The notes: a model not told the origin generated them from the sequence alone. A stretch of 64,000 nucleotides of DNA from Pilaira anomala (GCA_025716855.1 JAIXMQ010000061.1:62001-126000); one strand, 5' to 3'. Positions 40,618 to 52,252 are shown, numbered from the stretch's first letter. Program-made: numbers and translations.

Positions 40618-41064
40618 TTAAACAATATTCAAAACAAATGCTGCGACTCCAGATAAAGTTCTGAATGTTTGTAATGTATTCCATTTGTTCATAAGGCTTG
40701 ATACCTTGTTACGATCATAGTTTTCACCCGATTTTTCCAAAGCAAACAATTCATTATTGACTGGAGCAATAAATAAAAGAGTAAAAGGGAAACTGAAAAA
40801 TGTCAAAACAGCAGCATAAAGATATTTCGTACGTTTCGTGTTATAGTAACACACAGCGTTAGCAGCAGTACCAATAAATATATTAGTCATGGCTAATTTG
40901 GATCCATTGTTATAAGTCTTGATAAAAGAAGGTAAAGGATCACTTGATGCTTTAATAGCTGGCACACCAACACAATTCAGAGTCACTCCTAATCCAGCAA
41001 AGATTCCATTTGTTAACAAGCCAATAGAACGAGGATAATAAATCAATGTAGCTAAAGATGTCAT
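40618..41064 (-). CDS. DUF1772-like four-helix membrane protein
   Basis: A single exon of 148 residues with four hydrophobic segments: about 14-35 (GLLTNGIFAGLGVTLNCVGV), 58-75 (LAMTNIFIGTAANAVCYY), 81-100 (YLYAAVLTFFSFPFTLLFIAP) and 130-148 at the C terminus. The ending LMNKWNTLQTFRTLSGVAAFVL fits the W-x2-L/H-x2-R pattern of DUF1772, a family that includes fungal anthrone-oxygenase-like proteins and many small proteins of unknown function. No secondary-metabolite genes are nearby, so a housekeeping or unknown role is more likely. It lies upstream of KRR1 in the same orientation with its own spacer. Confidence 0.8.
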   Translation of the reverse strand: MTSLATLIYYPRSIGLLTNGIFAGLGVTLNCVGVPAIKASSDPLPSFIKTYNNGSKLAMTNIFIGTAANAVCYYNTKRTKYLYAAVLTFFSFPFTLLFIAPVNNELFALEKSGENYDRNKVSSLMNKWNTLQTFRTLSGVAAFVLNIV

Positions 41065-42163
41065 TTTTTAAATTTTAATTATATCTTAAAGAATTCAAAG
41101 TTAAAAGGGATAGGAAAAGAAATGGACAACTCTTATCTTTTTCGTGATTGCCATACAATATGTAAAACTAACCCCCATGACCTGTTTTACCCAAACTATT
41201 GGATAAAATCATATAATATAGTTTGGGAAAATTAAATGAGAGCAAATAAAATGTGAATAAGTTTCAGCTTATTCTAAAATACCAAACTAACTATACTGAT
41301 ATATTAATCATATGTATTATTATAGACTAAATAAATCCAACAAGTAATTTACATATCGCTACTATATATAATTAACTAGTAAGTTGAGAAAATAATAAAT
41401 TAAATGTATATATATATATATATATATACTACAACGTAATTTGAAACAATGCTCTGTTTAATATTTTATTAGTTATGAGCCTTCACGCATTAATTCTTTA
41501 TAAATAGGTTACTAAAACTATATCAAAAACAAAAGAAACCCACGGATCAAAAAGCTACCACGAAACGACTATCTACAATGTAAATCTTCGCTTCATACAG
41601 CTTCTTAAAATTAATAGAAGAAAACCTGGGTTTTATAACTGCCCAAAAAGTATGTCTTTAGTGGAAATAACTTGAAGATAAAGGCCGAAACCGAAACAGA
41701 TGTATCATTTGCATAATTTATAACTTTTATTTTGGAAATACCCTTACTTATCATCTCAATTAGGTATAGCAATTAAATATATACGTATACACTACTAGCT
41801 GCCTGGCACTGAGATAAGAATGACTACATATCCTAGCAAAAATATATTATTCGCCAAAGTCTTTTTTTTTTTTTCAAAATTTCTTAATTATTGCTCTGTG
41901 TAGAAAAAGTAACTGCTTAAACAATAAATGGACGTGAGCTGACAGATATTTCTACAGAATACAGAAGTGTGTCAAATTGGTTTTTGTGAGGTCTACCTAC
42001 ACTTTTTTTTTTATTTTATTGATGAGGGCAAAGAGTTCATAAAGTCCGGACCGAATTTATATTTAATTTTATTACTAGAGTTTATTTTGCCGGACTAGTA
42101 CCCTAACAACATTGACGTCGAAAAAAGCTAGAAGCATAGTAATCCTTCCTTTTGTGCTTTAAG
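41065..42163. other. Intergenic 1.1 kb, RPS15 upstream region
   Basis: AT-rich with (TA)n near 41407-41428. The last 130 bp hold TCCGGAC-type motifs and a telobox-like element described separately. No gene was found. Confidence 0.5.
42044..42107. promoter_or_regulatory. TCCGGAC motifs and telobox-like site upstream of RPS15
   Basis: GTCCGGAC lies at 42044-42051, GCCGGACT at 42089-42096 and TACCCTAAC at 42099-42107, all within 120 bp of the RPS15 start codon. The first motif is identical to one upstream of RPL8 (6231-6238). TACCCTAAC resembles the telobox bound by Tbf1-type factors at ribosomal-protein promoters in some fungi. Function is inferred from recurrence only. Confidence 0.4.
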
Positions 42164-42977
42164 ATGGTATGTTAGAATCTAAAGAGAGAAAGAGAGAGTG
42201 AACGAGACAAAGAAAAGACGACCAAGTAACAACGATGATGGATAATTGATGAAAACCAAATGGATTAAAATTGTACAGTAATGAGATCTATCGACAAATT
42301 TTACATACAGCCCAACCTTTTTGGATATCAAATGTTTAGACGCCCAATTTCATGTAGATAGTTCACCATCATCGTTGTATATATATATATATATATTTTT
42401 TTTTGGACTCTCTCTTTTTTTTTGTATTTGAAGACACAATGAACAGCATTTTCTAATGAAAAAATAAACATCTATAGGCTGACGAGCAAACTACTCCTAG
42501 AAAGAGAACTTTCCGTAAGTTTACCTACCGTGGTATCGACCTTGACCAACTCTTGGACTTGTCTTCTGAACAGGTAAAATTATACAAACAATCATCATTA
42601 ACTAGACACGCGACCTAACATAAAAAAAAAAATAGTTCATGGAGCTCGTTCACTGTCGTGCTCGTAGAAGATTCCAACGTGGTCTTAAGCGTAAGCCTAT
42701 GGGTCTCATTAAGAAGCTCCGTGCCGCCAAGAAGTCTGCCGCCCCTGGTGAAAAGCCTGAGGTCGTCAAGACCCATCTCCGTAACATGATCATTGTTCCC
42801 GAGATGATCGGTTCCGTCATTGGTGTCTATAACGGTAAGGTTTTCAACCAAATTGAAATCAAGCCTGAGATGACCGGTCACTACCTTGCCGAATTCTCCA
42901 TCTCTTACAAGCCCGTTAAGCACGGTCGTCCCGGTATTGGTGCCACTCACTCTTCTAAGTTTGTTCCCCTCAAGTAA
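42164..42977 (+). CDS. RPS15: 40S ribosomal protein uS19 (S15)
   Basis: Three exons (42164-42166, 42478-42573, 42636-42977) give 146 residues, the normal length. The coding exons read [19 protein letters not shown], then [37 protein letters not shown] and [20 protein letters not shown], all typical of uS19, which sits on the 40S head next to the decoding centre. The first exon is inferred to be the ATG alone, followed by a 311-nt intron. Exon 2 has no other upstream in-frame Met joined to conserved sequence, and such AUG-intron arrangements are common in fungal ribosomal-protein genes. Codon use is GC-rich like RPL8. Confidence 0.96.
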
Positions 42978-43102
42978 AGAAGATATATACATCTATTTGT
43001 TTTATACAAAGTATATACATAATGAAAAAAGAGTTCAATTTTTCCTTCATGTAAAATAAACTTTCTTTTTATTTTTTAAAAATATATATGAATATTCTCC
43101 AT

Positions 43103-45018
43103 TCATTGGTTTGTGGTTTGGTACTTCATTACAGGGATCTCATTTGCTTTATTGATCCATTGTTTCAATGTTCTATAGACTTGATCTTGGGTATACTTGA
43201 TAGCATCAGATACAGTGTCACTAACAAAAAAGTCCTGTAAAAAAAAAAAAAAGTGAGAAATTTGACAGAATAATAAGGGTCCAAATAATGCATGAAAATA
43301 TATTTACCCAGTGATGAACAGACTTTGGTAAAACCACATAATGTGCGTCTTCCTTCCACTCTGAACGATCTGGCGCATCATCACTTTGTACACTAAGTGT
43401 GCGCCAAGGATCCCATTCACCATCAATCCAAAAAACGCGATCTAAGCTGATATGCCAACCTTCATATTCGCGATTAATTTCGCGCCATGTAGGCCGTTTA
43501 GGTACTTCGTGCTCACCAAACATCAAGGGACATTGGCGTTCAAACCAAGCCGTGTTCAATTTGCGTGAAACGATGCTTGAATGCCAAATTGGTGCACCTG
43601 TTTGCCAGTAAGCGTATTCTGTACATACTTGCCATAACCAAGCACGCGATTCTGAGGTTTCGTCCTGATACATTTTGCTCCTGGGATCATGTGTATCCAT
43701 GCATTCATTGACTGTTTCATCCTTATCACAGGCCTTCTTGATAACGCCCTTAGTAAAATTACCATAAGCATTAACATATTCATGAACAGTGGATAATCCT
43801 TCAAAAATAGAGCAAAACTCGTCTTCAAAAGGGTTAGAAGCAGGACTCATCTCTTGCCATAATCCTAAAGGGTAAGACAACACTATATAAACATTATATT
43901 AGTAATGTTAGTATGCAACATAAATAAACTTGTTCCATACATTCAGCAAAGTCATCGTCATGTTGTAAATCTTCGGCACCAAATCTCTTTTTTAAATCGG
44001 ATTTGTGGCGGTCAAAAGGACTAAACAAGATGTGATCAACAAACAAGACAACAGAATGAATAGCGTCAATACAATGCTTAGGTCCGTATTTACGAATAGG
44101 ATCGAAGTATTGATAGTAGTTGTAGCTCATTTGCACAGGTGCTGAAGATGGAACGGCAGCAAATACAAGGTGAGGATATTTTTGACGCATCCAAGCGGCT
44201 AGATTTCCGCTATAACTACCACCATATACAATGTATTTAGTTTCGGGAGCGGGAGGAAGTTCAACATTAAGGTTAGGCAACTTGAAAAGAGAATCAGATT
44301 AGAGCGAAAAATATGGTTTGTTTCATGAGTGGTGTATATACCTTTAAATATTTAATAAACGACGCGATATCTTCTAAAGCTTGCATAGTATTCAATGTTT
44401 CCAAAGATTTAGCAGAAAAGTCCTATGACACATCCTCGGATCAGTTTCATCGAAAGATTTTTTTCTTTTTTTAAATATTTACCGGAGCAGGCATAGATAA
44501 ACCATAAAATCTGTGTTCCATTACAATAACAATACCATCCAACTGCTTGGCCAATTCGGCCATAGTGGAATTAATGACATATAATGATCGATCATCAGCA
44601 GGAGTTTCACCCGCATTATAAACTAATACAAGTTATTTTTTTATGTGCATAACTACATATCTTTTTGTGTCTATTTACTTACGGATAACAGGGCCACCAG
44701 CTTTATAATGATCAGTATTAGCCCAATATCTATGTTTAAAGGTACTCGTGTTTAACGAGAAATGATCAATACGTTGATCGAAAAAATAAGGGCCATATTT
44801 TTCTGGAACTTTTTCTTCTTGAGTTGTTATTTGACTAGCTGCTTGGTTAATTTGAATTTTTCTAAACACAATAAGATATGAATTAAAGATAAAAAAATAA
44901 AATATCTTTTTTTACACAAAATGTATTACTGTCGAATATGTGATCCGGGTCTGTAAAACGCTGCAGAAACCAACTGGGATAGACCCAAAGTCAGTAACAA
45001 GGATAGATGAAATCTCAT
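43103..45018 (-). CDS. Secreted serine carboxypeptidase, family S28
   Basis: A gene of about seven exons begins MRFHLSLLLTLGLSQLVSA, a signal peptide, and ends near 43103. S28 hallmarks are YFFDQRIDHFSLN, VIVMEHRFYGLSMP, the nucleophile motif YGGSYSGNLAAWMR, and the Asp and His regions DGEWDPWRT and VHHWD. The family (prolyl carboxypeptidase, dipeptidyl peptidase II, thymus-specific serine protease) cleaves after proline near the ends of peptides in acidic compartments or outside the cell. All three catalytic residues are present and cysteines are frequent, as in secreted members. It is convergent with RPS15 (125 bp) and tandem with the DPBB protein upstream, another secreted product. Substrate is not inferable. 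Confidence 0.93.
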
Positions 45019-45148
45019 TATCCCAGAAAATATAAATTAAACAGAGAAAAAAAGAGAAAAATGTTCATCATCCAAAATCGACAATTAGTTCCAAAAGAGG
45101 AGAAAGGTTTCGGATTTTAAAATAAGTTTTATTTATTACTATTATTAT

Positions 45149-45244
45149 TTACAAGAACTTCCATTTAATAGGAATTGAGCCATGGCTGAAGTCACCGAGT
45201 TCTTCATAAGCTATATTTTTTTAAAGAATTGAGATTAATGAAAA

Positions 45245-45299
<55 letters not shown>

Positions 45300-46102
45300 T
45301 GCGGGACTAAGGTCAAGACCACCAGATGAACATGTCTTACAAGTATCGACAATAGTAACTCTGATAGTTCTACCACTGGGGCCAACTACTTCAACCTCTT
45401 TGCCGCAGTTTGGATTATCATGTTTACTTTCACCCATTTGTTCTGCATTAAGTGCTGCTACATATTCCGTATTCTTGTTATGTTTTCCGCAAGTACCGGA
45501 ATGTGTTTCCAAGTCATAAAAAGTACCGGCACCGTGAAAGTAACCATCTTCGGGCTCAGCACCAGCAAGTCGCATACCACCTACGAATCCGTTTGATTTG
45601 GCTAAACTTATTCTAGTTTTGCCTGCTGCACCGTCACTGTAAGCATTGCTGTCGTTTCCGTTGCTATCTTGGTTGATACCATTATCACGCTTGTAACCAG
45701 CATAAGGATTGTGACGACCCCGGCTACCACCTCTGTTGCCACTACCAAAATTATCATCGTTCTCGTCATAGTCACTATTACTCATACGATTACCGTTACG
45801 ATTATTTCCCATGTAGTTGTCATCCAAAGGGAACCTAAGAGCTTCCTCTCCATTATTTTGGGGATCAGCAGCAGTGAACTTCTTCTTTCGGCCCTTAGTT
45901 TCGTCCCAATTGATACTACCATCCTTATTATAGACAAGGTCACCCTTCTTGTTGCCGCCACCACCGCCACCGCCATTATAATTTGCACGGTTAGAACTTC
46001 TTGAATAAGGGTTCTTGCGTGGACCGTCACTGTAAGAATTTCGGTAATGGGATTCGGCTAGACTATTTCTTCCTTTTGATTTGCCTATAAACGTCAAATT
46101 AA

Positions 46103-46137
<35 letters not shown>

Positions 46138-46297
46138 GTAGACTTTTATTATGTGTATTTATACCAGAATCAGAATGATTATCATCTTCTAGAGCTTTAT
46201 CAGGATGATGATGATAATACAAATCATTTGGAAATATTCTTGCTACAGCAGAGCCAAGTAATACCGCTGCACAAATTGTAGTGAAAACTCCTTTCAT
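45149..46297 (-). CDS. Secreted double-psi beta-barrel (RlpA/expansin-like) protein
   Basis: Three exons (46297-46165, 46084-45299, 45210-45149) encode 326 residues. MKGVFTTICAAVLLGSAVA is a signal peptide. Residues from about 45 to 215 are a Gly/Asn/Asp/Ser-rich, largely disordered spacer. The C-terminal domain reads GAGTFYDLETHSGTCG, EYVAALNAEQMG, CGKEVEVVGPSGRTIRVTIVDTC and GGLDLSPAAYEELG, the six-stranded barrel fold of expansins, cerato-platanin-like and barwin proteins, with the typical TxxD and D-L-S-P elements. There is no carbohydrate-binding C-terminal module. A role in loosening or binding wall polysaccharide is likely by family but not shown. The second intron is mostly one A46 run on the coding strand. 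Confidence 0.9.
45251..45296. repeat. Homopolymer T46 inside an intron
   Basis: A run of 46 T on the plus strand lies directly beside the 5' splice site of an intron in the DPBB gene (A46 in the transcript). It is one of the longest homopolymers in the window; length may be affected by assembly. Confidence 0.9.
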
Positions 46298-47219
46298 TTT
46301 TTTTATATTGTTAAAAATATAGAGATAGAAGAAAAAGAGCGAAGAAAATCTTTCTTTTTTTTTCATACTAGGTTTAAGATAAATTCAAGGGATTGTAGAT
46401 CAATTAGTTTCAGGAAGTGTCATAATTTCACATCTGTATGGGATCGTTTTTATTCATGGGTGTTGTCAGCATGGGATTCACATCTTTGTATTGATACGAT
46501 CCTAAACAATTTAAAACACAAGCAACTAAAGGATAAAATTATTATCCGTGTTATATGTGTCATTATCATTAAACTGGCAAAAAGTCATGGTATCAATGCA
46601 TCTTTCTTTATTTGTGTCCCCAGCTCTTTTTGTTTGCCATAAAAACATAGCTTTTGTTTTTGGGATTATGTGGTGCAGTTATATTATACTGAGTCATATG
46701 TTGAATTGTATCATCGCTTTCGATCTGATAATACCCATAAATTTTGAACCTTTGTCCAAATTGGTGTGAACACCCCTATTTTCAAATTTATTAAAGAAAG
46801 AAAAGAGACATAGTAACTAAAAACAGTAATCTTATTTAGTTACTGAGCAAATATTTAGAAATCAGAATCTTATTTCAAAATATTCTTAAACATGAAAAGC
46901 AGCGCAACTACGAGCAGTTATCAAACGAATATTGAAAATCAGACAATTATAACAATAGCACCTTTATTGTTTGGATATACTTTTCTTTTTGGGTAATCGA
47001 TAACTACTATAGATAGAATCCCATGCTTTAAGCAAAGCCAGATAAACTAGAAAGGAGGGATCAAATAAACTTTATGTATCTACATATTAGATCTATACTT
47101 GGATTGGTCAGACAAACATTGTAAGAATTCTTTGTAATTTTGTCTTCCAATTTAGTGTGACTGTAACAAATGTATTCCTTTTTCTTTTTCTCTCAAACCT
47201 TTCAATCGCCATAACAACA
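46298..47219. other. Intergenic 0.9 kb
   Basis: Divergent promoter interval between the DPBB protein and the cyclin. Two overlapping frames (46460-46642, 46548-46769) lack supporting features. No gene was called. Confidence 0.5.
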
Positions 47220-48450
47220 ATGTCAAGCCAGGTAAATATCTAACTCCACCCAATTCCTTTTCCAGTTTATCATAAAACTATTTTTGTAATTGTTATTTAT
47301 GCTCGAAATTAAAAAAGAAGAGTACTTACTCATTTCCTTTCCCTTTTTCTTCTTTAATTGGATTCAATTGTACAGTGGTTTATGCACAAAGAAGACAGTA
47401 AAAATACACCTTCCATTGTAAGTGGTATGCGCTATGAAGAAGAACTACTTTATCGTATGCGAGGTGTCTGCTTAATACAGATTGTTGGATACCGATTAGA
47501 ATTGTAGGTAGCTTTCATTCAAATCTCGTACCTTTTCTTACCATAAAACCTGTTCTAGACCAGTACATACTGTAGCAACAGCTTCGACCTTGTACCATAG
47601 ATTTTTTACACGAAGGTCATTTTCTGAATACAAATATACGGTATGGATTTTATAATTGCTGTTATTAGAATCCACAAAGTGTACTTATTTATGTGAGTTC
47701 AACAGAGAATAGCGCAAGCATGTTTGTTTATAGCATGTAAAAGTGATGAGTCTTCTCGTAGAGCTCAAGATATTGCAAAGTCATGGACATATAAACCAAA
47801 AGAAACTAAAAGTGAAAAAGCAATTGTAAGTGATAAAAGAAACAATAATGTCAAATTACAGTTTTTTTTTTTTTAAAAAAAATCATAATTTCTTTAATAG
47901 GCAAAATTCATTTCGGATTTATTAAAAAATGAATTATTAGTTTTGGAAGTAGTATGTTTTGATATGTCGTTTGATCATCCATACTATGATATGGCAGAAT
48001 TTGTAAAAGAAGTTGGAAGTAAGTATAGTTGTATAATTGTTCAAAGATTTAAGAAAATGTTAAATTTGAGCTACGTAGTACCAAATGAAATAGCCACAGC
48101 GGCATTAGCATTCATCAATGACAGGTATACATTTATATTAATACACGTGGAATAAAACAACTGTGATTGTATTCATTAATAGATACTAGTTTTCGATTGC
48201 CATTAAACTTATGGTATGAACCAAAGGCAATAGCAGCAACTGCTTTAGTTATGGGATATCAAACAAGTAATACTAAGCTTCCCACCGATACAGACACATC
48301 TTGGGTACGGTACTTACAAGAAAATAGTGAGCAAATCGGAGGTAAGTAATGAATTCGCTACTTCATATCATTTACTCTAACAAATATATAGAAATTGCTG
48401 CTTCAATCATGGAAGTATACAAACTCCCAAAGTATACAGAAAAAAAATAA
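47220..48450 (+). CDS. Transcriptional-type cyclin (cyclin K/T, CTK2/BUR2-like)
   Basis: Seven exons (47220-47231, 47376-47503, 47559-47640, 47706-47825, 47901-48124, 48190-48341, 48392-48450) encode 258 residues. The first cyclin box includes SIVSGMRYEEELLYRMRGVCLI, VATASTLYHRFFTRRSF and IAQACLFIACKSDES; the second includes LVLEVVCFDMSFDHPY, ALAFINDSFRLPLNLWYEP and IAATALVMGY. This pattern matches cyclins that activate CDK9/CTD kinases and promote RNA polymerase II elongation. There is no C-terminal extension, so it is among the smaller members. Exon 1 is only 12 nt. At exon 6 two AG acceptors sit 7 nt apart; only the distal one (exon starts 48190) avoids a stop. Confidence 0.88.
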
Positions 48451-48511
48451 TGTGACTTGCTTTAAAAAAATCGCGTTCATTTTTTTTTCCAATAAAGTTA
48501 TAATTTTTCTT

Positions 48512-48551
<40 letters not shown>

Positions 48552-48557
48552 ATAAAA

Positions 48558-49655
48558 ATGTCTTCAAGACAACCTGGAGATCAACAATATGGTCAGGTAC
48601 CTACTGAAACCCAACAACAGCAACAGCAACAACAAGTTTCGAATAATTTAGTTTCAGTTAATTCTGCCAATACGAGTAATTATCCTGCTTTTGATTTGGG
48701 AAAGTTTTGGACAGAACAAATGCATTTAGCAAATATGTTTGAATCCGATTTCAAAAACCACCCTTTACCATTAGCTAGAATTAAAAAAGTTATGAAGACT
48801 GACCAAGAAGTCAAGGTTTGGATTAAATTATTTTATCATTAGAAACACCCTTTTTTAATTATTATGACGCGAAAATATATATATGTATATAGATGATTAG
48901 TGCAGAGGTAAGAAAAAATAAAAAGAGTATAAAAGAATGGGTTGAATGCAGTCATTGAATTATTTTTTATGGTTATAATTAGGCTCCTGTCTTATTTGCT
49001 AAAGGTTGCGAAATATTTATTACAGAATTAACAAAGCGTGCTTGGTAGAGATATTTAAAGTAAGAGGAGGAAAGAAGGAATAATAATAATTGACCTTTCC
49101 TTATATGTAGGGTTCATGCTGAAGAAAACAAGAGACGTACTTTACAAAGATCAGATATTGCTACAGCCATTTCCAAAACTGACATGTGTGATTTCTTAAT
49201 TGATATTGTACCAAGAGAGGAAGCTGTAAAGAGTCAAAGTGTGCCTTTTGATCAACAACAGCAACAACAGCAACAACAACAGCAACAGCAACCAGAATAT
49301 GGTAGTTATTATCCTCAAGGTGCAGTTGCGCAATATGCTCCTCAACAGGTAAAAATAGTTTATTCCCAAAAATATATATAAAAAATAAAATACTTATATA
49401 CATATTTTTTTAATACGGCAGACAATGGATACTACCGCTGCTTATTATCCTCACTTGACAGCTGAACATATGCAACAATATCAACTTCAACTTCATCAGT
49501 TAGCTCAACAACAAGCTCAACAACAAGCCCAACAACAAGCTCAACAACAAGCTCAACAACAACAACATCCTTATCCTCATACGGGAGAGACTACACCTAC
49601 TCAACTAGCCAATACAACAGTTGTACCAAAAACTGAACAGCAACAACAACAATAA
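48558..49655 (+). CDS. HAP5: CCAAT-binding factor subunit NF-YC (HAP5)
   Basis: Five exons (48558-48815, 48893-48907, 48983-49044, 49111-49348, 49422-49655) give 268 residues. The histone-fold region is [65 protein letters not shown] and [24 protein letters not shown], nearly invariant in NF-YC. It pairs with NF-YB and recruits NF-YA to bind CCAAT boxes. Gln-rich tracts flank the core, including a repeated QQA block near the C terminus, typical activation-type sequence. A 15-nt micro-exon (MISAE) lies inside the histone fold. The gene follows the cyclin by 107 bp and converges on eIF4A. Confidence 0.96.
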
Positions 49656-49752
49656 TAAAAATATATATACTTTCATTTTTTTATTATTATTTATAAATAT
49701 TTTTATTTTTTAAAATATGCTTTTTAGGAATTTGTTAATAATTTTGTTTAAC

Positions 49753-51222
49753 TTAAATGAGATCAGCAACGTTCATGGGCATTTCATCAATTTGAGTATT
49801 GTAAAATTGTTCAATATCTCTCATGGCACGAACATCATCACCAGAGACAAAATTGATAGCAACACCCTTACGACCGAAACGACCACCACGACCGATACGA
49901 TGAATATAGTTTTCACGGTTAGAGGGTAAATCGTAGTTAATAACTAAAGAAACTTGTTGAACATCAATACCACGAGCCAATAAATCAGTGGTAATGAGAA
50001 CACGAGAAGAACCAGAACGGAACTCCTTCATAATAACATCACGTTGAGTTTGATCCATATCACCGTGCATAGCGGAAACAGTGAATTCACGAGCTTGAAG
50101 TTTATCGGTTAACCAATCAACCTTTCTACGAGTGTTACAGAAAATGACAGCTTGAGTGATAGTGACAGTTTCATATAAATCACACAAAGTATCTAATTTC
50201 CACTCTTCTTTATCAACGGCAATATAGAATTGCTTGATACCTTCCAAAGTTAATTCATCACGCTTAACTAAAATTCTAATAGGATCTCTCATGAACTTCT
50301 TGGTAACTTCCAAGACTTCAGAGGGCATAGTAGCAGATAAAAGGACAACTTGAGTAGTCTCAGGCATCAATTGGAAAACATCGTAAATTTGATCCTTGAA
50401 ACCACGAGATAACATCTCATCAGCTTCATCTAAAACGAACATCTTCATGGACTTGGTGTTGAAAGCACGACGGTTTTGAATCATATCAAAGACACGACCG
50501 GGAGTACCGACAACAACTTGAACACCAGATTGAAGGGTAGCAATGTCGTCACGGACGTTGGTACCACCAATACAAGCATGAGACTTAATACCCATGAAAT
50601 CACCAAGAGCTAAGACAACCTTTTGGATTTGAAGAGCTAATTCTCTGGTAGGAGCAAGAATCAAAGCTTGAGGTTCCTTAAGATCAACATCAATAGATTG
50701 AAGAACGGAGATAGAGAAAGTAGCGGTTTTACCAGTACCAGATTGAGCTTGAGCAATAACATCATGACCCTTAATAACGGGCATAATAGCACGTTGTTGA
50801 ATAGCAGAAGGACGTTCGAAACTAAATTAATCAAAACCTTTTCTGTTAGGTTCCTTGATTTTCCTTTTCCTTCCATTATTCTTTTTTTTTAAAAAAAAAG
50901 AATAAACAAATAAAAATAAACTTACCCGTAAGCATAAACACCACGGAGAAGTTCAGGCTTGAGGTTCATGTTATCAAAGTTATCGACAACTTCATCCCAG
51001 TTGGACTATAATGAATGAAAAAAAAAAGAAATAGAAAAATTTTTTAGTTGAAAATTTTTTTTTATGTTTAGTGTAATCCCAAGGCTTTACCTCAATCTCG
51101 TTGTCTTGGATTTCTTGCAAAGGTTCGTTACTATTGTAAATAAAATTGTTAGTTGTTAAGTTTCCGGAATAAACAAATCTTTTTTTTTTGATTATTTTAA
51201 TTGTTGTTCAAATTTACCTCAT
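49753..51222 (-). CDS. TIF1: ATP-dependent RNA helicase eIF4A
   Basis: Four exons (51222-51218, 51130-51091, 51005-50926, 50821-49753) encode 397 residues, the usual size. Motifs in order: [10 protein letters not shown] (Q motif), AQSGTGKT (67-74), [24 protein letters not shown] (DEAD box), [40 protein letters not shown] and [13 protein letters not shown]. eIF4A unwinds mRNA 5' leaders within eIF4F for ribosome scanning. The first exon is only 5 nt (ATG-AG), completed by exon 2 to [10 protein letters not shown], the expected N terminus. Codon use is GC-rich, consistent with high expression. The symbol is by yeast analogy. Confidence 0.97.
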
Positions 51223-51754
51223 TTTGTAAAGTTAGTTTTTTTAAAAAAAAAATAGAGGAAGAAAAAAAAAAAAAAAAGAAAAAAAGTTTTTTGTCCAGAT
51301 GTCTGTGACTATGAAAAAAAAAAAAATTTAGCTGGGGTTCGATGAAGAACTTTAAAAAAAAGGTCACATTCAGCGTCATTATTGTGTTCCTGCAATAAAA
51401 AAGCACCTCTTTTGTTTTAGCATGTTTTATGGTACCTGACCATATTGTCCTCTTTATAATTACCCTCGACATTTCAAAGTTTTACAAAAAGAGCTAATGA
51501 TGAATTGTATACAATACCTATCATAATCCGTTACTTTTGTAGCAATTTATAAGCAGAGAATACTGGATTTCTTACCTTTTATTGTAGTGGCTGCATATCG
51601 TAATAGATCTATTCGTTCTAAAGACGAATAACATAAGAGAGTTTCGATAAGGGTAATTAAATGTGGCGATGGCCCTCATATTTATGATAATGACATAAAG
51701 AATGAAAATTAATGAATGGATACGTATTACTTACTACACTTTAATACATATTAA
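51223..51754. other. Intergenic, eIF4A upstream region
   Basis: Contains an A16 run and T-rich leader sequence next to the eIF4A start. The boundary with the accessory island is taken near 51755. No gene was found. Confidence 0.45.
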
Positions 51755-51985
51755 TATTATAAATTCATTTCTGCTGTATGCGATCTCAAATTTTGTATCC
51801 CACACCTCCACGAAACATGGAATGAGTTGCACAACTGTGAAGGTATAGAATTGTTAGTAAAACCTGAAGGCATGAAAAATTATGATCAAGTTTTATCGAC
51901 TACTTGTGAGACAATAGCAACGAGTTATAACAACTACTATACTGAGAATTTCGAAAATATAATAAAGGATTATTTAACTGGGTAG
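51755..51985 (+). pseudogene. Coding-like fragment without a start codon
   Basis: An open frame of 76 codons with no ATG at its head ends at TAG 51983-51985. Its composition is protein-like (ELHNCEGIELLVKP, NYDQVLSTTCETIATS, NNYYTENFENIIKDYL) and unlike the random frames nearby. A tyrosine-rich NYYxENFE segment of this kind recalls uncharacterised multi-copy proteins in Mucorales genomes, from memory only. With no partner exons and stops all around, it looks like a relic of an accessory gene or transposon-borne gene. It lies 5' of further fragments on the same strand. Confidence 0.45.
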
Positions 51986-52162
51986 CCCGGTGATAACTAT
52001 GTAAGGCCAATGTCGATTACGATGATATTTATTGTCTGATAAAATGGGTGAACATAGTGACCCTAAATATATTTCGCCTTGACGATTTCTAGAGTCTTGT
52101 GAAATTGGCTTCAGAAGACAGGTTTGGATTACATTACTATAGATATTCTCTGCCTGCATGAA

Positions 52163-52252
52163 AGGTTGGATAGGCTGAATAAATGGTTGAATAGGTGAAA
52201 TAAATGGTTGAATAAATGGTTCAATAGGTTGAATAAGTGGTTGAATGGGTTG
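52163..52252. repeat. Degenerate tandem repeat, 9-15 bp units
   Basis: About 90 bp of imperfect repeats of AATAAATGGTTGAATAGG type. Read on the minus strand the units stay in frame and encode a QPIQPFIQP-like repeat within a 109-codon frame (51974-52303). Another short repeat of CTCATACAACC type follows at about 52270-52345. Confidence 0.7.

Noticed and set aside
42167..42477. Possible C/D snoRNA in the first RPS15 intron (TGATGA-like boxes near 42233-42256)
   Set aside because: No convincing D box, terminal stem or guide complementarity could be paired by eye.
45669..46030. Open frames opposite and offset to the DPBB gene
   Set aside because: Shadow frames over the low-complexity spacer; the signal peptide and barrel motifs are in the chosen frame.
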